A stretch of 64,000 bases of DNA from the NCBI GenBank assembly GCA_041689615.1, contig JBDNFW010000017.1:16862-80861 (forward strand), in the 5' to 3' direction. This document shows positions 1 through 8,022 of this stretch, in pieces. The DNA is from UBA7359 sp041689615 (GTDB taxonomy: Bacteria > Pseudomonadota > Gammaproteobacteria > Eutrophobiales > Eutrophobiaceae). The notes under the pieces were generated by a model. That model made no database searches and was not told the origin of the DNA. It saw only the letters and a list, made by a program, of their open reading frames with translations. Numbering within the stretch: position 1 is the first letter of the stretch; every line of letters begins with the position of its first letter. The translations under genes were made by a program, and so were the position numbers.

Positions 1-414
1 TATCAACCTTCATTATTTATTTCACGACAATTAAATCCTCAACCCGGTCGCCCTTGGGAAAGTTATACCTTCTTTCAAAAAACAGGTGAACCCGATTGGG
101 GAACATTCACCGCAATTAATGTTAAGAGCGGCAAAGTAGTGTGGCAAAACAAAATTGATGATCCTATGGTCGGAGGTTCATTAGTCACCGCTGGCAATAT
201 TGTCTTTACCGGTGAAGGTAACGGAAAGTTTGATGCTTTCGATACAGACACAGGTGAAACTTTATGGCAATACAACGCTGACTACGGTGTCAATGCGCCA
301 CCAATTACATATAGTATTAACAACAAACAATATGTTTCGGTCGCTGCTGGTGGAAATAAAATTTACGGATACAAAACGGGCGATGAAATTTTAACTTTCG
401 TTCTGGAAGAATAA
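1..414 (+). CDS. PQQ-dependent dehydrogenase, C-terminal end (partial)
   Basis: The reading frame is open from base 1, so the gene begins before the window; about 137 residues remain. The visible part has blades of a quinoprotein beta-propeller: INVKSGKVVWQ, then GGSLVTAGNIVFTGEGNGKF, then DTDTGETLWQ and the closing VNAPPITYSINNKQYVSV with a glycine-rich end. This pattern is known from periplasmic PQQ alcohol dehydrogenases, which oxidise alcohols and pass electrons to cytochrome c. The active-site region lies outside the window, so substrate and type cannot be told. The next gene starts 4 bases downstream, suggesting co-transcription. Confidence 0.82.
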   Translation, partial: YQPSLFISRQLNPQPGRPWESYTFFQKTGEPDWGTFTAINVKSGKVVWQNKIDDPMVGGSLVTAGNIVFTGEGNGKFDAFDTDTGETLWQYNADYGVNAPPITYSINNKQYVSVAAGGNKIYGYKTGDEILTFVLEE

Positions 415-417
415 GGT

Positions 418-909
418 ATGGCTGAAATAAATAAATTACACCAAATTAATATGCAGTATTCCAATACAGAAGATCGCATATTATTAAGAACATCGACTGA
501 AAATAACGACGAGTATTTAATCTGGTTAACGCGTCGTTACACAAAATTACTTGTTGATATCTTTGATAAAGAAATTGAAAAACGCGGTGGCACAACAACT
601 CTGAGCTCAAAAAAAGAGACGACAAAACTCTTTAAGGAAGGTGCATTTGAAAAACCTTACTCAGAAGAAACCACTAAAAATCATCCTTTGGGTAAAGACG
701 GCGTGCTAGCCTTTGGTATAAAAACTGGAACAGACGATCAAGGTGACCTGACACTTATCATTCAATCAGAATCAGGAAAAGGAATAACCTATAATCTCAA
801 CGATACTCTAATCTACATGTTTTATTCTCTGCTTATGCAAAGCATTGAACGGGCAGAATGGAAGATAGGAAAACTTGCTCAAAACCCTATGGGTAGTCAG
901 TTACATTAA
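418..909 (+). CDS. conserved hypothetical protein, 163 aa
   Basis: I do not recognise a characterised family. The protein is soluble in appearance, with no signal peptide or membrane segment. It opens with a beta-like stretch (RILLRTSTENNDEYLIWLTR), then a basic helix and a Lys/Thr-rich linker, and ends with hydrophobic helices near residues 120-150. The EYLIWLTRRYT segment looks like a conserved core. The ATG follows an AAGG sequence and lies 4 bases after the PQQ dehydrogenase stop, so it is probably translated from the same mRNA. A 7-bp AT-rich hairpin (933-951) lies beyond the stop. Confidence 0.6.
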   Translation: MAEINKLHQINMQYSNTEDRILLRTSTENNDEYLIWLTRRYTKLLVDIFDKEIEKRGGTTTLSSKKETTKLFKEGAFEKPYSEETTKNHPLGKDGVLAFGIKTGTDDQGDLTLIIQSESGKGITYNLNDTLIYMFYSLLMQSIERAEWKIGKLAQNPMGSQLH

Positions 910-1039
910 ATTTAGCTAGATAAATCAACATTTGATAGTTTTTTACTATCACTTCTATTGAAACAATCAAATATATTAATTCAATTTCTTGTCTATACTT
1001 CTCCCAAGTTAAATTTAAATCCCATTAGGAGAACATCTA

Positions 1040-1789
1040 ATGTTAGAAAATAGAGAAGGAAAAAATATTCCTGACGCTACTTTTCGTGTCATCGAAGACG
1101 GCGAATGGAAAAACATAACGATCGATGATTTGTTTGCTGGCAAGACCATAATTGTCTTTTCTTTACCTGGCGCATTTACACCAACTTGTTCGGGTACGCA
1201 TTTGCCACGTTTTAATGAATTGGCTCCCGTATTCAAACAAAATGGCGTAGACGAAATCATTTGTATGTCAGTCAACGATACCTTTGTTATGAATGCCTGG
1301 AAAGAAAATCAGGAATCAAACAATGTCACCGTACTTCCTGATGGCAACGGTGAATTCACCGAAGGCATGGGTATGCTAGTAGGTAAAAAAGACCTTGGCT
1401 TTGGTGACCGTTCATGGCGCTACTCAATGCTAGTTAAAGATAAAAAGATCGAAAAGATGTTTATCGAACCAGAAGTCGAAGGCGACCCGTTCGAAGTATC
1501 TGATGCGGATACAATGTTGAACTACATTAATAAAAATGCAGTTAAACCTGAGTTCGTTTCAATGATTACACGTAAAGGCTGTATTCACTGTGAACGCGCT
1601 AGAAAAGCGCTAGATGCACACGGTATGCCCTACGAAGAAATTGAATTAGGCCATGGTGTTACCAGTCGTACGCTTAGAGCTGTTTCTGGTGCAACGACAA
1701 CACCACAAGTCTTTATCGGCGGAAAGTTGATTGGAACAGCAGATGCACTTGAAGCTTATTTAAAAGATAAGAATCAAAAAGTAGCATAA
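1040..1789 (+). CDS. peroxiredoxin-glutaredoxin hybrid (Prx5-Grx fusion)
   Basis: A thiol peroxidase that reduces peroxides with electrons from its own fused glutaredoxin and glutathione, in the cytoplasm. Residues 1-165 are a Prx5-type peroxiredoxin with the peroxidatic cysteine at C50 in PGAFTPTCSGTHLP. Residues 173-249 are a glutaredoxin with the active site CIHC at 181-184 and the TTPQVFIGG substrate-binding segment. The length (249 aa) is close to that of Haemophilus-type hybrids. CIHC replaces the usual CPYC. A strong AGGAGA ribosome site precedes the ATG, and an intrinsic terminator follows. It is probably monocistronic. Confidence 0.93.
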   Translation: MLENREGKNIPDATFRVIEDGEWKNITIDDLFAGKTIIVFSLPGAFTPTCSGTHLPRFNELAPVFKQNGVDEIICMSVNDTFVMNAWKENQESNNVTVLPDGNGEFTEGMGMLVGKKDLGFGDRSWRYSMLVKDKKIEKMFIEPEVEGDPFEVSDADTMLNYINKNAVKPEFVSMITRKGCIHCERARKALDAHGMPYEEIELGHGVTSRTLRAVSGATTTPQVFIGGKLIGTADALEAYLKDKNQKVA

Positions 1790-1828
1790 AGTCTTAACGT
1801 ACCTCCCCTATCCGTATGTTAAGCACTA

Positions 1829-1860
1829 GAGCCATGCATAAGCATGGCTCTTTTTTATTT
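1829..1860 (+). terminator. intrinsic terminator after peroxiredoxin-glutaredoxin gene
   Basis: A perfect 9-bp stem (GAGCCATGC / GCATGGCTC) with a four-base loop is followed by six T and an AT-rich tail on the plus strand. Confidence 0.9.
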
Positions 1861-1885
1861 TAATCATGTAATAACATGTGTCATT

Positions 1886-2785
1886 TTACCCGTTACTCGA
1901 TTCAATCTTATACCCAACACTTTTAGCCACGGTTATAAATTTATCAATATTTCCAATGCCCCATTGATTAGTCACGGCAATACTTACATCAAATAATTTA
2001 ATTAATTCATCTGCATTGATAAAGTGCCTTCTCCTGTTTGATTTGGCATAGATATCGTTTGCATGTTCTGCTGTAGAAAAAACACCTCTTGAACCTTGAC
2101 ATTTTTTTGGAAATTGTTTCTCTAATTCTGAAAAAGTTAAATCGGGATTATTTTCTACATGTTGCTTAATAACAGCCAAAACTAAACGACTTTTTCCTAA
2201 TAATTTGCCATTAAACATATATTTTGATGTATCTTTAGTTGAGAGAGTATTTTTGAAATAAGTGTCTGTAGTAACGTAAACATTACCTATGGTACTTCTG
2301 AATCTCTGAATTGTTAGTGCAGCAATCTGTATGCCTGAATCAGTTATATAACCTTTAGATATTTTATCTGCTAATTCAGGATTTATTGACGCTCCAACTA
2401 AAACACCAATCCAATTTGGTATTGATGAAACTTCATTACTTAATAAATCAGGATATTGCTCTAAAATTTGAGCTCGTTTTAGTAAATAATCTTCTAATTG
2501 TTGAAGATGAATTCCATCTAATTCACCAAGCTTCAGTTCTACCACTCCTATATATTCTTGCGCATATGTAATAAGAATATCTATTCTTCCATCAGTATCC
2601 TTACTAGATCTGCCTTGTTTCAATGTTAATTCTTCTTCGATAATTTCAACATTGCAAAATAAATCATCATCTAAAGCCAATACACCTTCGTTTTCAACTA
2701 AATATGACTCCATAGAAAGTTCTCTTTTAAAAGGAAATGGTTCTAACTGTTCTTCGTTAGCAGTAAAATGTCTTAGTATTTTCAT
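1886..2785 (-). CDS. putative PD-(D/E)XK nuclease-like protein, 299 aa
   Basis: Not a housekeeping gene I recognise. Around residues 66-87 the order RIDILITY...IGVVELKLGEL matches the PD-(D/E)XK nuclease core: an aspartate on one strand, then E-x-K on the next (D about 68, ELK about 83-85). An acidic N-terminus precedes it. The C-terminal third (about residues 200-290) is basic and ends in a segment resembling a small DNA-binding or regulatory domain. The ATG has no strong ribosome site and the gene is AT-rich. It stands alone between a peroxiredoxin and a sigma/anti-sigma pair. Nuclease activity is inferred, not shown. Confidence 0.55.
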   Translation of the reverse strand: MKILRHFTANEEQLEPFPFKRELSMESYLVENEGVLALDDDLFCNVEIIEEELTLKQGRSSKDTDGRIDILITYAQEYIGVVELKLGELDGIHLQQLEDYLLKRAQILEQYPDLLSNEVSSIPNWIGVLVGASINPELADKISKGYITDSGIQIAALTIQRFRSTIGNVYVTTDTYFKNTLSTKDTSKYMFNGKLLGKSRLVLAVIKQHVENNPDLTFSELEKQFPKKCQGSRGVFSTAEHANDIYAKSNRRRHFINADELIKLFDVSIAVTNQWGIGNIDKFITVAKSVGYKIESSNG

Positions 2786-2810
2786 AATTTATTTTCTAAC
2801 TTTATTAAAA

Positions 2811-3641
2811 TCACTTCGATTTAATTAAAACAAACAATTCTTCACCAAGAAATTTTTTAATAGCATCTTCAGAAAAATCAGGATTATCTTTAATAAATTG
2901 TTTAAACAATTCTTTTGCTTCTTCATGACCGCCTTCTTCCCATAACGCTTTTATTTTTAACAATTCATCTTTTTGTAAATTGAGCTCTCGGGCTTGCTCC
3001 ATATCCATCACATCATCAAACTCTACTCCAGTCGGAGCTGATTCCATTATCTGTTCATCAGCAAAAACTCTTTCTTCTAATGCTTCATTTTGTCTCTGCG
3101 ATTTTTCTTTTAACAACATTTTTTTAGCGGGTGCTTCTTTCATTCTTGCTTTTGGTGCTTCTGCTTTTTCTTCTGCACGATATCTATCTGCTGCTGCACC
3201 TAATGCCGCTGGCGCGGGGACATCAACGCGCCCATCTTTGTTTTGTTTTAATTCAACTTCATTCATAACACTCGCATCATCACTACTCAATATTGTTTCA
3301 GGCATAGCTAAATCTTCAACAACAGAAGCCGAATCAAACATTTCAACTTCAGGTTCACTGATTAATGGTTGTCCTGTTTCCTGTTGCATTGTTACTACTA
3401 GACTGACACTTAAGGTAATCATTGCTGCTATAGAAACAGGTTTAACCCAAGGAGCCTTATGAAATTTAGGTTTTGATTTGTGCGCCGTATTTTCGACAGA
3501 TTCTTTAGCTGCTGATAATATTTTTTCATTTAAATGAACAGCAGGTTCTGTTTTATTAGAAGCACGATAAGCTTTCGACACATCTGAATTTCCATTCAGA
3601 TAATCGTTTAGTTCTTTATCGTTTTGCTCATTATTCGCCAT
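2811..3641 (-). CDS. putative anti-sigma factor / sigma-associated membrane protein, 276 aa
   Basis: A single-pass inner-membrane protein. The cytoplasmic N-terminus is about 75 residues, a transmembrane helix (SIAAMITLSVSLVVTM) lies near residues 78-97, and the rest is a low-complexity Ala/Glu/Lys-rich domain expected to be periplasmic. The start codon lies 3 bases after the stop of the ECF sigma gene, the standard arrangement for a sigma factor and its membrane-bound inhibitor. No zinc-binding HxxxCxxC motif is visible, so it is not a ZAS-type anti-sigma factor. The anti-sigma role is inferred from position and topology. Confidence 0.6.
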   Translation of the reverse strand: MANNEQNDKELNDYLNGNSDVSKAYRASNKTEPAVHLNEKILSAAKESVENTAHKSKPKFHKAPWVKPVSIAAMITLSVSLVVTMQQETGQPLISEPEVEMFDSASVVEDLAMPETILSSDDASVMNEVELKQNKDGRVDVPAPAALGAAADRYRAEEKAEAPKARMKEAPAKKMLLKEKSQRQNEALEERVFADEQIMESAPTGVEFDDVMDMEQARELNLQKDELLKIKALWEEGGHEEAKELFKQFIKDNPDFSEDAIKKFLGEELFVLIKSK

Positions 3642-3644
3642 AAC

Positions 3645-4202
3645 TTACTCTTCACTCAGTCCTGCACGTAATTTACTAATTGCATATCGAAGACGACTTT
3701 TTGCGGCTTCTTGATTAATGCCGAGTGTCTCCGCAATTTCCGGAACACTCATTCCCGCTTCTTCTCTTAATAAAAATACTTCTCGTTGTTCATTTGGCAA
3801 CGATGCTATCAACTCACTTAATTTATTTATAGTCTGGATTGTTTGCGCTTGTTTTTCAGGATTACCTTTCGACAAATGATCTTGCTCTACATCTTCGACC
3901 TCAACTGATTGATCAACCACTATCCTGACATTTTGTTTTCGATAATGGTCTATAAATTGATTGTGTGCCAATTTATATAAATACGTAGTGAACTTGGCTT
4001 TAACTTGGTAACTTTCTCTGGCATTAATCAATTTCATCCAGACTTCCTGATACAATTCTTCGGCTACTGCTTCATTGCGACAAAGATTAAGCATATAACG
4101 ATAGACTGAACCTTTATGCCTCACATACAAGACTTCAAACGCCGCTGCATTGCCTGAGGCATAGCTCAACATTAGGTTCTCATCTGAAACATCGTTATCC
4201 AT
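3645..4202 (-). CDS. ECF-type RNA polymerase sigma factor, 185 aa
   Basis: An extracytoplasmic-function sigma-70 family member that directs RNA polymerase to a small regulon. Region 2 is visible near residues 20-90 (AAFEVLYVRHKGSVYRYML, then AEELYQEVWMKL and TTYLYKLAHNQFIDHYRK). Region 4 near 125-180 has a helix-turn-helix (SVPEIAETLGINQEAAKSRL). Length is usual for the family. It is the first gene of a two-gene unit with a putative membrane anti-sigma partner. Its upstream DNA is entirely occupied by a hairpin repeat element (4281-4432), so its promoter must lie in or next to that element. Confidence 0.9.
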   Translation of the reverse strand: MDNDVSDENLMLSYASGNAAAFEVLYVRHKGSVYRYMLNLCRNEAVAEELYQEVWMKLINARESYQVKAKFTTYLYKLAHNQFIDHYRKQNVRIVVDQSVEVEDVEQDHLSKGNPEKQAQTIQTINKLSELIASLPNEQREVFLLREEAGMSVPEIAETLGINQEAAKSRLRYAISKLRAGLSEE

Positions 4203-4280
4203 TGCATAAAGTGTATCTCCAATAGACAGCTTATGACTAGTATTGAAACGTTTTCAATCCCGGAACGGGTTAAATGGCAG

Positions 4281-4432
4281 GCAATCATCGTTTGTGTGCT
4301 CCTCGGCAATTGTTCCCGACATTGCTCTACCTCCTGCATCCATGCAGTCGTGCACAAACGATATTGCCTACAAGGATGTAGGCACTTAGGATTTGTCGGG
4401 AACAAAATCCTGACATTACGTCCATGTAAATA
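4281..4432. repeat. hairpin repeat element A
   Basis: A nested inverted-repeat element. Stem GTTCCCGACA (4312-4321) pairs perfectly with TGTCGGGAAC (4394-4403). Inside are hairpins CTGCA-TCCA-TGCAG (4334-4347) and GCCTACA-AGGA-TGTAGGC (4366-4383), and a small GCAAT/ATTGC hairpin (4306-4325). A TTAC...GTAA hairpin at 4416-4429 closes the element. The 29 bases at 4324-4352 recur almost exactly at 13194-13222. The right end lies directly against the pnp terminator. Confidence 0.8.
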
Positions 4433-4434
4433 AA

Positions 4435-4456
4435 AAAGGGGCTAAAAAGCCCCTTT
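4435..4456 (-). terminator. intrinsic terminator of pnp
   Basis: A 9-bp stem (AAAGGGGCT / AGCCCCTTT) with an AAAA loop. Read on the minus strand it is followed by a run of T, 25 bases beyond the pnp stop codon. It may also act on the plus strand. Confidence 0.85.
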
Positions 4457-4481
4457 ATTTTCAATGCTTAATGAAACAGCT

Positions 4482-6584
4482 TTATTCGCTAGATGCTGTT
4501 TCTTCATGAACCGCTTTCATACTAAGACGAACACGACCTTGTTTATCAATCTCAAGTACTTTAACTTGAACAATTTCGCCTTCGCTAAGTTTATCACTGA
4601 CATTTTCAACGCGTTCTTCACAAATTTGTGAGATATGAACCAAACCATCTTTCCCGGGAAGGATGTTGACGAAAGCACCAAAGTCCATCAACTTCGCGAC
4701 TTTACCTTCGTAAATTTTACCAACTTCAATATCAGCAGTAATTTGTTCAACACGTTTTAACGCTGCATCGCCCGCCGCCTTATCAGTAGCTGCAATCTTA
4801 ACAGTACCATCATCATCAATATCAATGGTTGCACCTGTTTCTTCGGTAATAGCGCGAATAGTCGCACCACCTTTACCAATAACATCACGAATTTTATCAG
4901 GATGAATTTTGATTGTTGTAATACGTGGGGCAAATTCAGACATTTCTTGTTTATGGCTTGATAGCACAGCGTTCATCTTGCCAAGAATATGTAAACGTCC
5001 TTCTTGTGCTTGATGTAACGCAACTTCCATAATTTCTTTAGTGATACCATCAATTTTGATATCCATTTGTAAAGCGGTTATACCTTTTTCAGAACCTGCC
5101 ACTTTAAAGTCCATGTCTCCCAAGTGATCTTCATCACCCATGATGTCGGAAAGAACAACAAACTTGTCACCATCTTTAATCAATCCCATTGCAATACCGG
5201 CAACAGGTGCATCAAGTTCAACGCCGGCATCCATTAATGCCAGACTACTGCCACAAACTGAAGCCATAGAACTTGAACCGTTTGATTCCGTAATTTCAGA
5301 AACAACACGAATTGCATAAGGAAATTCTTCCATATTAGGCATAACACCTAAAATACCACGCTTGGCTAAACGACCATGACCAATCTCACGACGTTTTGGC
5401 GTACCAACACGGCCGGTTTCATTTACACAGAATGGAGGGAAGTTGTAATGGAACATGAAAGGATCTTTGAAAGAACCTTCAATGGCATCAATAATTTGTG
5501 CATCACGTTGTGTACCTAAAGTAACAACAACAATCGCCTGTGTTTCACCACGCGTAAACAATGCAGAACCATGTGTACGAGGCAATATGCCTGTTTCAAC
5601 AGTAATAGGACGAATCGTTTTTGAATCACGACCATCAATACGATTTTCGCCTGACAATACACTACTACGAACAATATGACTTTCCAGTGCTTCGATAGCA
5701 CCAACAATTACAGCGGCAGACCATTGAGTGTCTTCACCTTCGGTCATACCTTCAACAACTTCTTTCTTGATTTCACTTAAACGTTCTTTACGTTCAAGTT
5801 TATCCTGAATGCTATAAGCTTCACGAACCAGATCACCGGCACGCGACTGAATTTCATTTTCAAGTGCTTCGTCTTTTTCTTTCGCAACCCAATCCCATGA
5901 TTTCGTATTTGCTTCTTTAGCTAACGCTCTTATGTTTTCAATAACTACTTGAAACTGTTCATGACCAAACATGACAGCACCTAACATAATGTCTTCAGAT
6001 AACTGCTTTGCTTCAGACTCAACCATCAACACTGATGTATCGGTACCGGCAACGACCAGTTCCAGCTGAGAGCCTTCTAACTCTGTTAGAGAAGGATTGA
6101 GTACGTACTGCCCATCGATATAACCAACACGTGCCGCGCCTACAGGTCCACTAAAAGGTGCACCAGATAGACTAATTGCTGCCGAAGCACCAATGATTGC
6201 CGGGATATCAGGATTAATATCTGGATCAAGTGACATGACAGTCACAATGATTTGGATTTCGTTTTTAAATCCTTTGGGGAAAAGAGGTCGAATAGGTCTA
6301 TCAATTAATCGACAGGTTAAAGTTTCTTTTTCAGAAGGACGACCTTCTCTCTTAAAAAAGCCACCAGGTATTCTACCTGCAGCATAATTCTTTTCTTGAT
6401 AATCAACGGTTAAAGGAAAAAAGTCTTGCCCTTCCCTTGCTTCTTTTTTAGCCACACAGGTGACCAATACAACGGTGTCTCCCATACTGACCATAACAGC
6501 ACCGGATGCTTGTCTGGCTATTCTGCCTGTTTCTAAAGTGACTTTATGCTTACCGAATTGAAATTCTTTTGTTACCACGCTCAT
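4482..6584 (-). CDS. pnp: polyribonucleotide nucleotidyltransferase (PNPase)
   Basis: A 3'-to-5' phosphorolytic exoribonuclease of RNA turnover that acts as a trimer, often in the degradosome. The 700 residues cover two RNase PH-like domains (for example GRDSKTIRPITVETG and GTPKRREIGHGRLAKRG), a KH domain near residue 560 (IRDVIGKGGATIRAITEETG) and a C-terminal S1 domain near 620-690 (GKIYEGKVAKLMDFGAFVNI). Length is standard. AGGGAA precedes the ATG. It follows rpsO, from which a hairpin at 6647-6666 separates it, as in other gammaproteobacteria where RNase III processing in this gap limits expression. Confidence 0.98.
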   Translation of the reverse strand: MSVVTKEFQFGKHKVTLETGRIARQASGAVMVSMGDTVVLVTCVAKKEAREGQDFFPLTVDYQEKNYAAGRIPGGFFKREGRPSEKETLTCRLIDRPIRPLFPKGFKNEIQIIVTVMSLDPDINPDIPAIIGASAAISLSGAPFSGPVGAARVGYIDGQYVLNPSLTELEGSQLELVVAGTDTSVLMVESEAKQLSEDIMLGAVMFGHEQFQVVIENIRALAKEANTKSWDWVAKEKDEALENEIQSRAGDLVREAYSIQDKLERKERLSEIKKEVVEGMTEGEDTQWSAAVIVGAIEALESHIVRSSVLSGENRIDGRDSKTIRPITVETGILPRTHGSALFTRGETQAIVVVTLGTQRDAQIIDAIEGSFKDPFMFHYNFPPFCVNETGRVGTPKRREIGHGRLAKRGILGVMPNMEEFPYAIRVVSEITESNGSSSMASVCGSSLALMDAGVELDAPVAGIAMGLIKDGDKFVVLSDIMGDEDHLGDMDFKVAGSEKGITALQMDIKIDGITKEIMEVALHQAQEGRLHILGKMNAVLSSHKQEMSEFAPRITTIKIHPDKIRDVIGKGGATIRAITEETGATIDIDDDGTVKIAATDKAAGDAALKRVEQITADIEVGKIYEGKVAKLMDFGAFVNILPGKDGLVHISQICEERVENVSDKLSEGEIVQVKVLEIDKQGRVRLSMKAVHEETASSE

Positions 6585-6646
6585 GGATTTTCCCTAACAA
6601 CTTATGTTGATTTAATAAAAGATAATTTTGATTTTATAAAACATTA

Positions 6647-6666
6647 AAACCCGCAGTAGCGGGTTT
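6647..6666 (-). terminator. rpsO-pnp intergenic hairpin / partial terminator
   Basis: An 8-bp stem AAACCCGC / GCGGGTTT with a four-base loop lies between rpsO and pnp. On the minus strand it ends in TTTT and so resembles the rpsO terminator that allows partial read-through into pnp in enteric bacteria. Confidence 0.75.
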
Positions 6667-6704
6667 AGTGTTTGGTTCCTCATTGGCGAATGCCAGAAAG
6701 AATA

Positions 6705-6974
6705 TTATTTACGTAGACCAAGACGGCTAATCAAATCGCGATAACGATTAAGATCTTTGCCTTTCAGGTAATCAAGCAACTTACGTCTTTGATTTACCAT
6801 GCGTAAAAGACCTTGTCTTGAATGATGATCTTTGACGTGTTCTTTGAAATGACCCGACAAATCAGTAATGCGAGACGTCAACAAAGCTACCTGGACTTCC
6901 GGAGAACCAGTGTCATTTGTTCCAAGCTGATAATCTTTAACTATCCCCGCCTTATCTTCACAACTTAATGCCAT
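6705..6974 (-). CDS. rpsO: 30S ribosomal protein S15
   Basis: The 89-residue S15 binds 16S rRNA early in assembly of the 30S platform. Typical blocks are visible: NDTGSPEVQVALLTSRI, then HFKEHVKDHHSRQGLLRMV and RRKLLDYLKGKD. I chose the ATG giving MALSCEDK. A GGAG ribosome site lies about 9 bases upstream, and a longer reading from a GTG would start inside that site. It is the next-to-last gene of the rimP-pnp block and is separated from truB by about 90 bases. Confidence 0.98.
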   Translation of the reverse strand: MALSCEDKAGIVKDYQLGTNDTGSPEVQVALLTSRITDLSGHFKEHVKDHHSRQGLLRMVNQRRKLLDYLKGKDLNRYRDLISRLGLRK

Positions 6975-7065
6975 ATTCAAATACTCCACTCTCTGCTATA
7001 TCAAATTTGCGCGTATTGTACCCGCGCGTATCCACTGTAACAAGCGAAACATCGAAATTTTCGGC

Positions 7066-8004
7066 CTATCCATTAATTTCTGTTTCTGCTTTATTAATCA
7101 AACGTTTAGGTGCGAGACGACCGTCGTCAGCAACCTCACCCAAACCAAGAAATTCATCTGACTTGTTATATATTCTTAATCGTCCTGTTTTAGGTAGTCC
7201 TGAGACCGTTACTGCCTGTCCCTGACAAAGATAGAAAGCCACATCATCAGACAGTCTAACCTCAGGAAAATCCATCAACGCCAGATCCATAGGTAACAAT
7301 AGATTATCAAGCTGCTCAAAACCTTGATCTGCAATATCTTGCAGTTCTGCCGGGGTTATCATCTGCAATTCCTTGAAAGGGCCTGCTTTGAGTCTACGTA
7401 AAGTAAGAATATGAGCACCGCAACCAAGTTCCTTACCTATATCTTCTGCCAAGGTTCGGATATAAGTTCCTTTAGTACAAGACACCTCAATTTCAAATTC
7501 ATCATGAGTAAAGTCGAGTAGTTTTATACTATGAATGGTGATAGTTCTAGCCTTACGCTCTACCTCAATACCTTGGTAAGCTAATTCATACAGACGTTTA
7601 CCATTATGCTTAAGCGCGGAATACATTGGCGGAACTTGCTCGATTTCACCCATAAATTTTTTAAACGCTTGCTGCAATTTTGATTCTGATATTTCAGGAA
7701 CAGCCTGTTCCGTTACCACTTCACCAGCAGCATCTCCTGTAGTGGTCATGATTCCTAACTTACAGCGAGCTCGATAAGTCTTATTCGAATCTAATAGATA
7801 AGCAGAAACTTTGGTCGCCTCACCCAGGCAAATGGGTAATAAACCTGTCGCAGGCACATCCAGGTTTCCGGTGTGACCGGCTTTATTCGCATTGTAGAGC
7901 CGCTTAACGTGTTGTAATGCACCGTTAGAACTCATGCCAGCCGGTTTATCTAATACAAGAATACCGCTGATATCTCTACCACGTTTTTTTCTTTGTCTGG
8001 ACAT
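7066..8004 (-). CDS. truB: tRNA pseudouridine(55) synthase
   Basis: Converts U55 in the T loop of tRNAs to pseudouridine. The N-terminus has GILVLDKPAGMSSN, and the catalytic loop GHTGNLDVPATG carries the aspartate at D49. Family members mostly read GSLDP..ATG here, so N47 and V50 are mild departures. RRLKAGPF and LPMD blocks follow, and a C-terminal PUA-like domain occupies about residues 240-312. Length (312) is standard. It lies 18 bases after rbfA in the same operon. Confidence 0.96.
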   Translation of the reverse strand: MSRQRKKRGRDISGILVLDKPAGMSSNGALQHVKRLYNANKAGHTGNLDVPATGLLPICLGEATKVSAYLLDSNKTYRARCKLGIMTTTGDAAGEVVTEQAVPEISESKLQQAFKKFMGEIEQVPPMYSALKHNGKRLYELAYQGIEVERKARTITIHSIKLLDFTHDEFEIEVSCTKGTYIRTLAEDIGKELGCGAHILTLRRLKAGPFKELQMITPAELQDIADQGFEQLDNLLLPMDLALMDFPEVRLSDDVAFYLCQGQAVTVSGLPKTGRLRIYNKSDEFLGLGEVADDGRLAPKRLINKAETEING

Positions 8005-8022
8005 TTTAAAACTTAACGGTGT

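Noticed and set aside
933..951. TGATAGT/ACTATCA hairpin as a terminator
   Set aside because: AT-only 7-bp stem with no following T run; too weak to call.
4281..4432. Insertion sequence or transposase remnant in the repeat elements
   Set aside because: No coding sequence, terminal DDE motif or target duplication was found in any copy within the window.
4172..4433. Short frames on both strands around element A
   Set aside because: They run through nested hairpins and overlap the sigma gene start; explained as repeat DNA.
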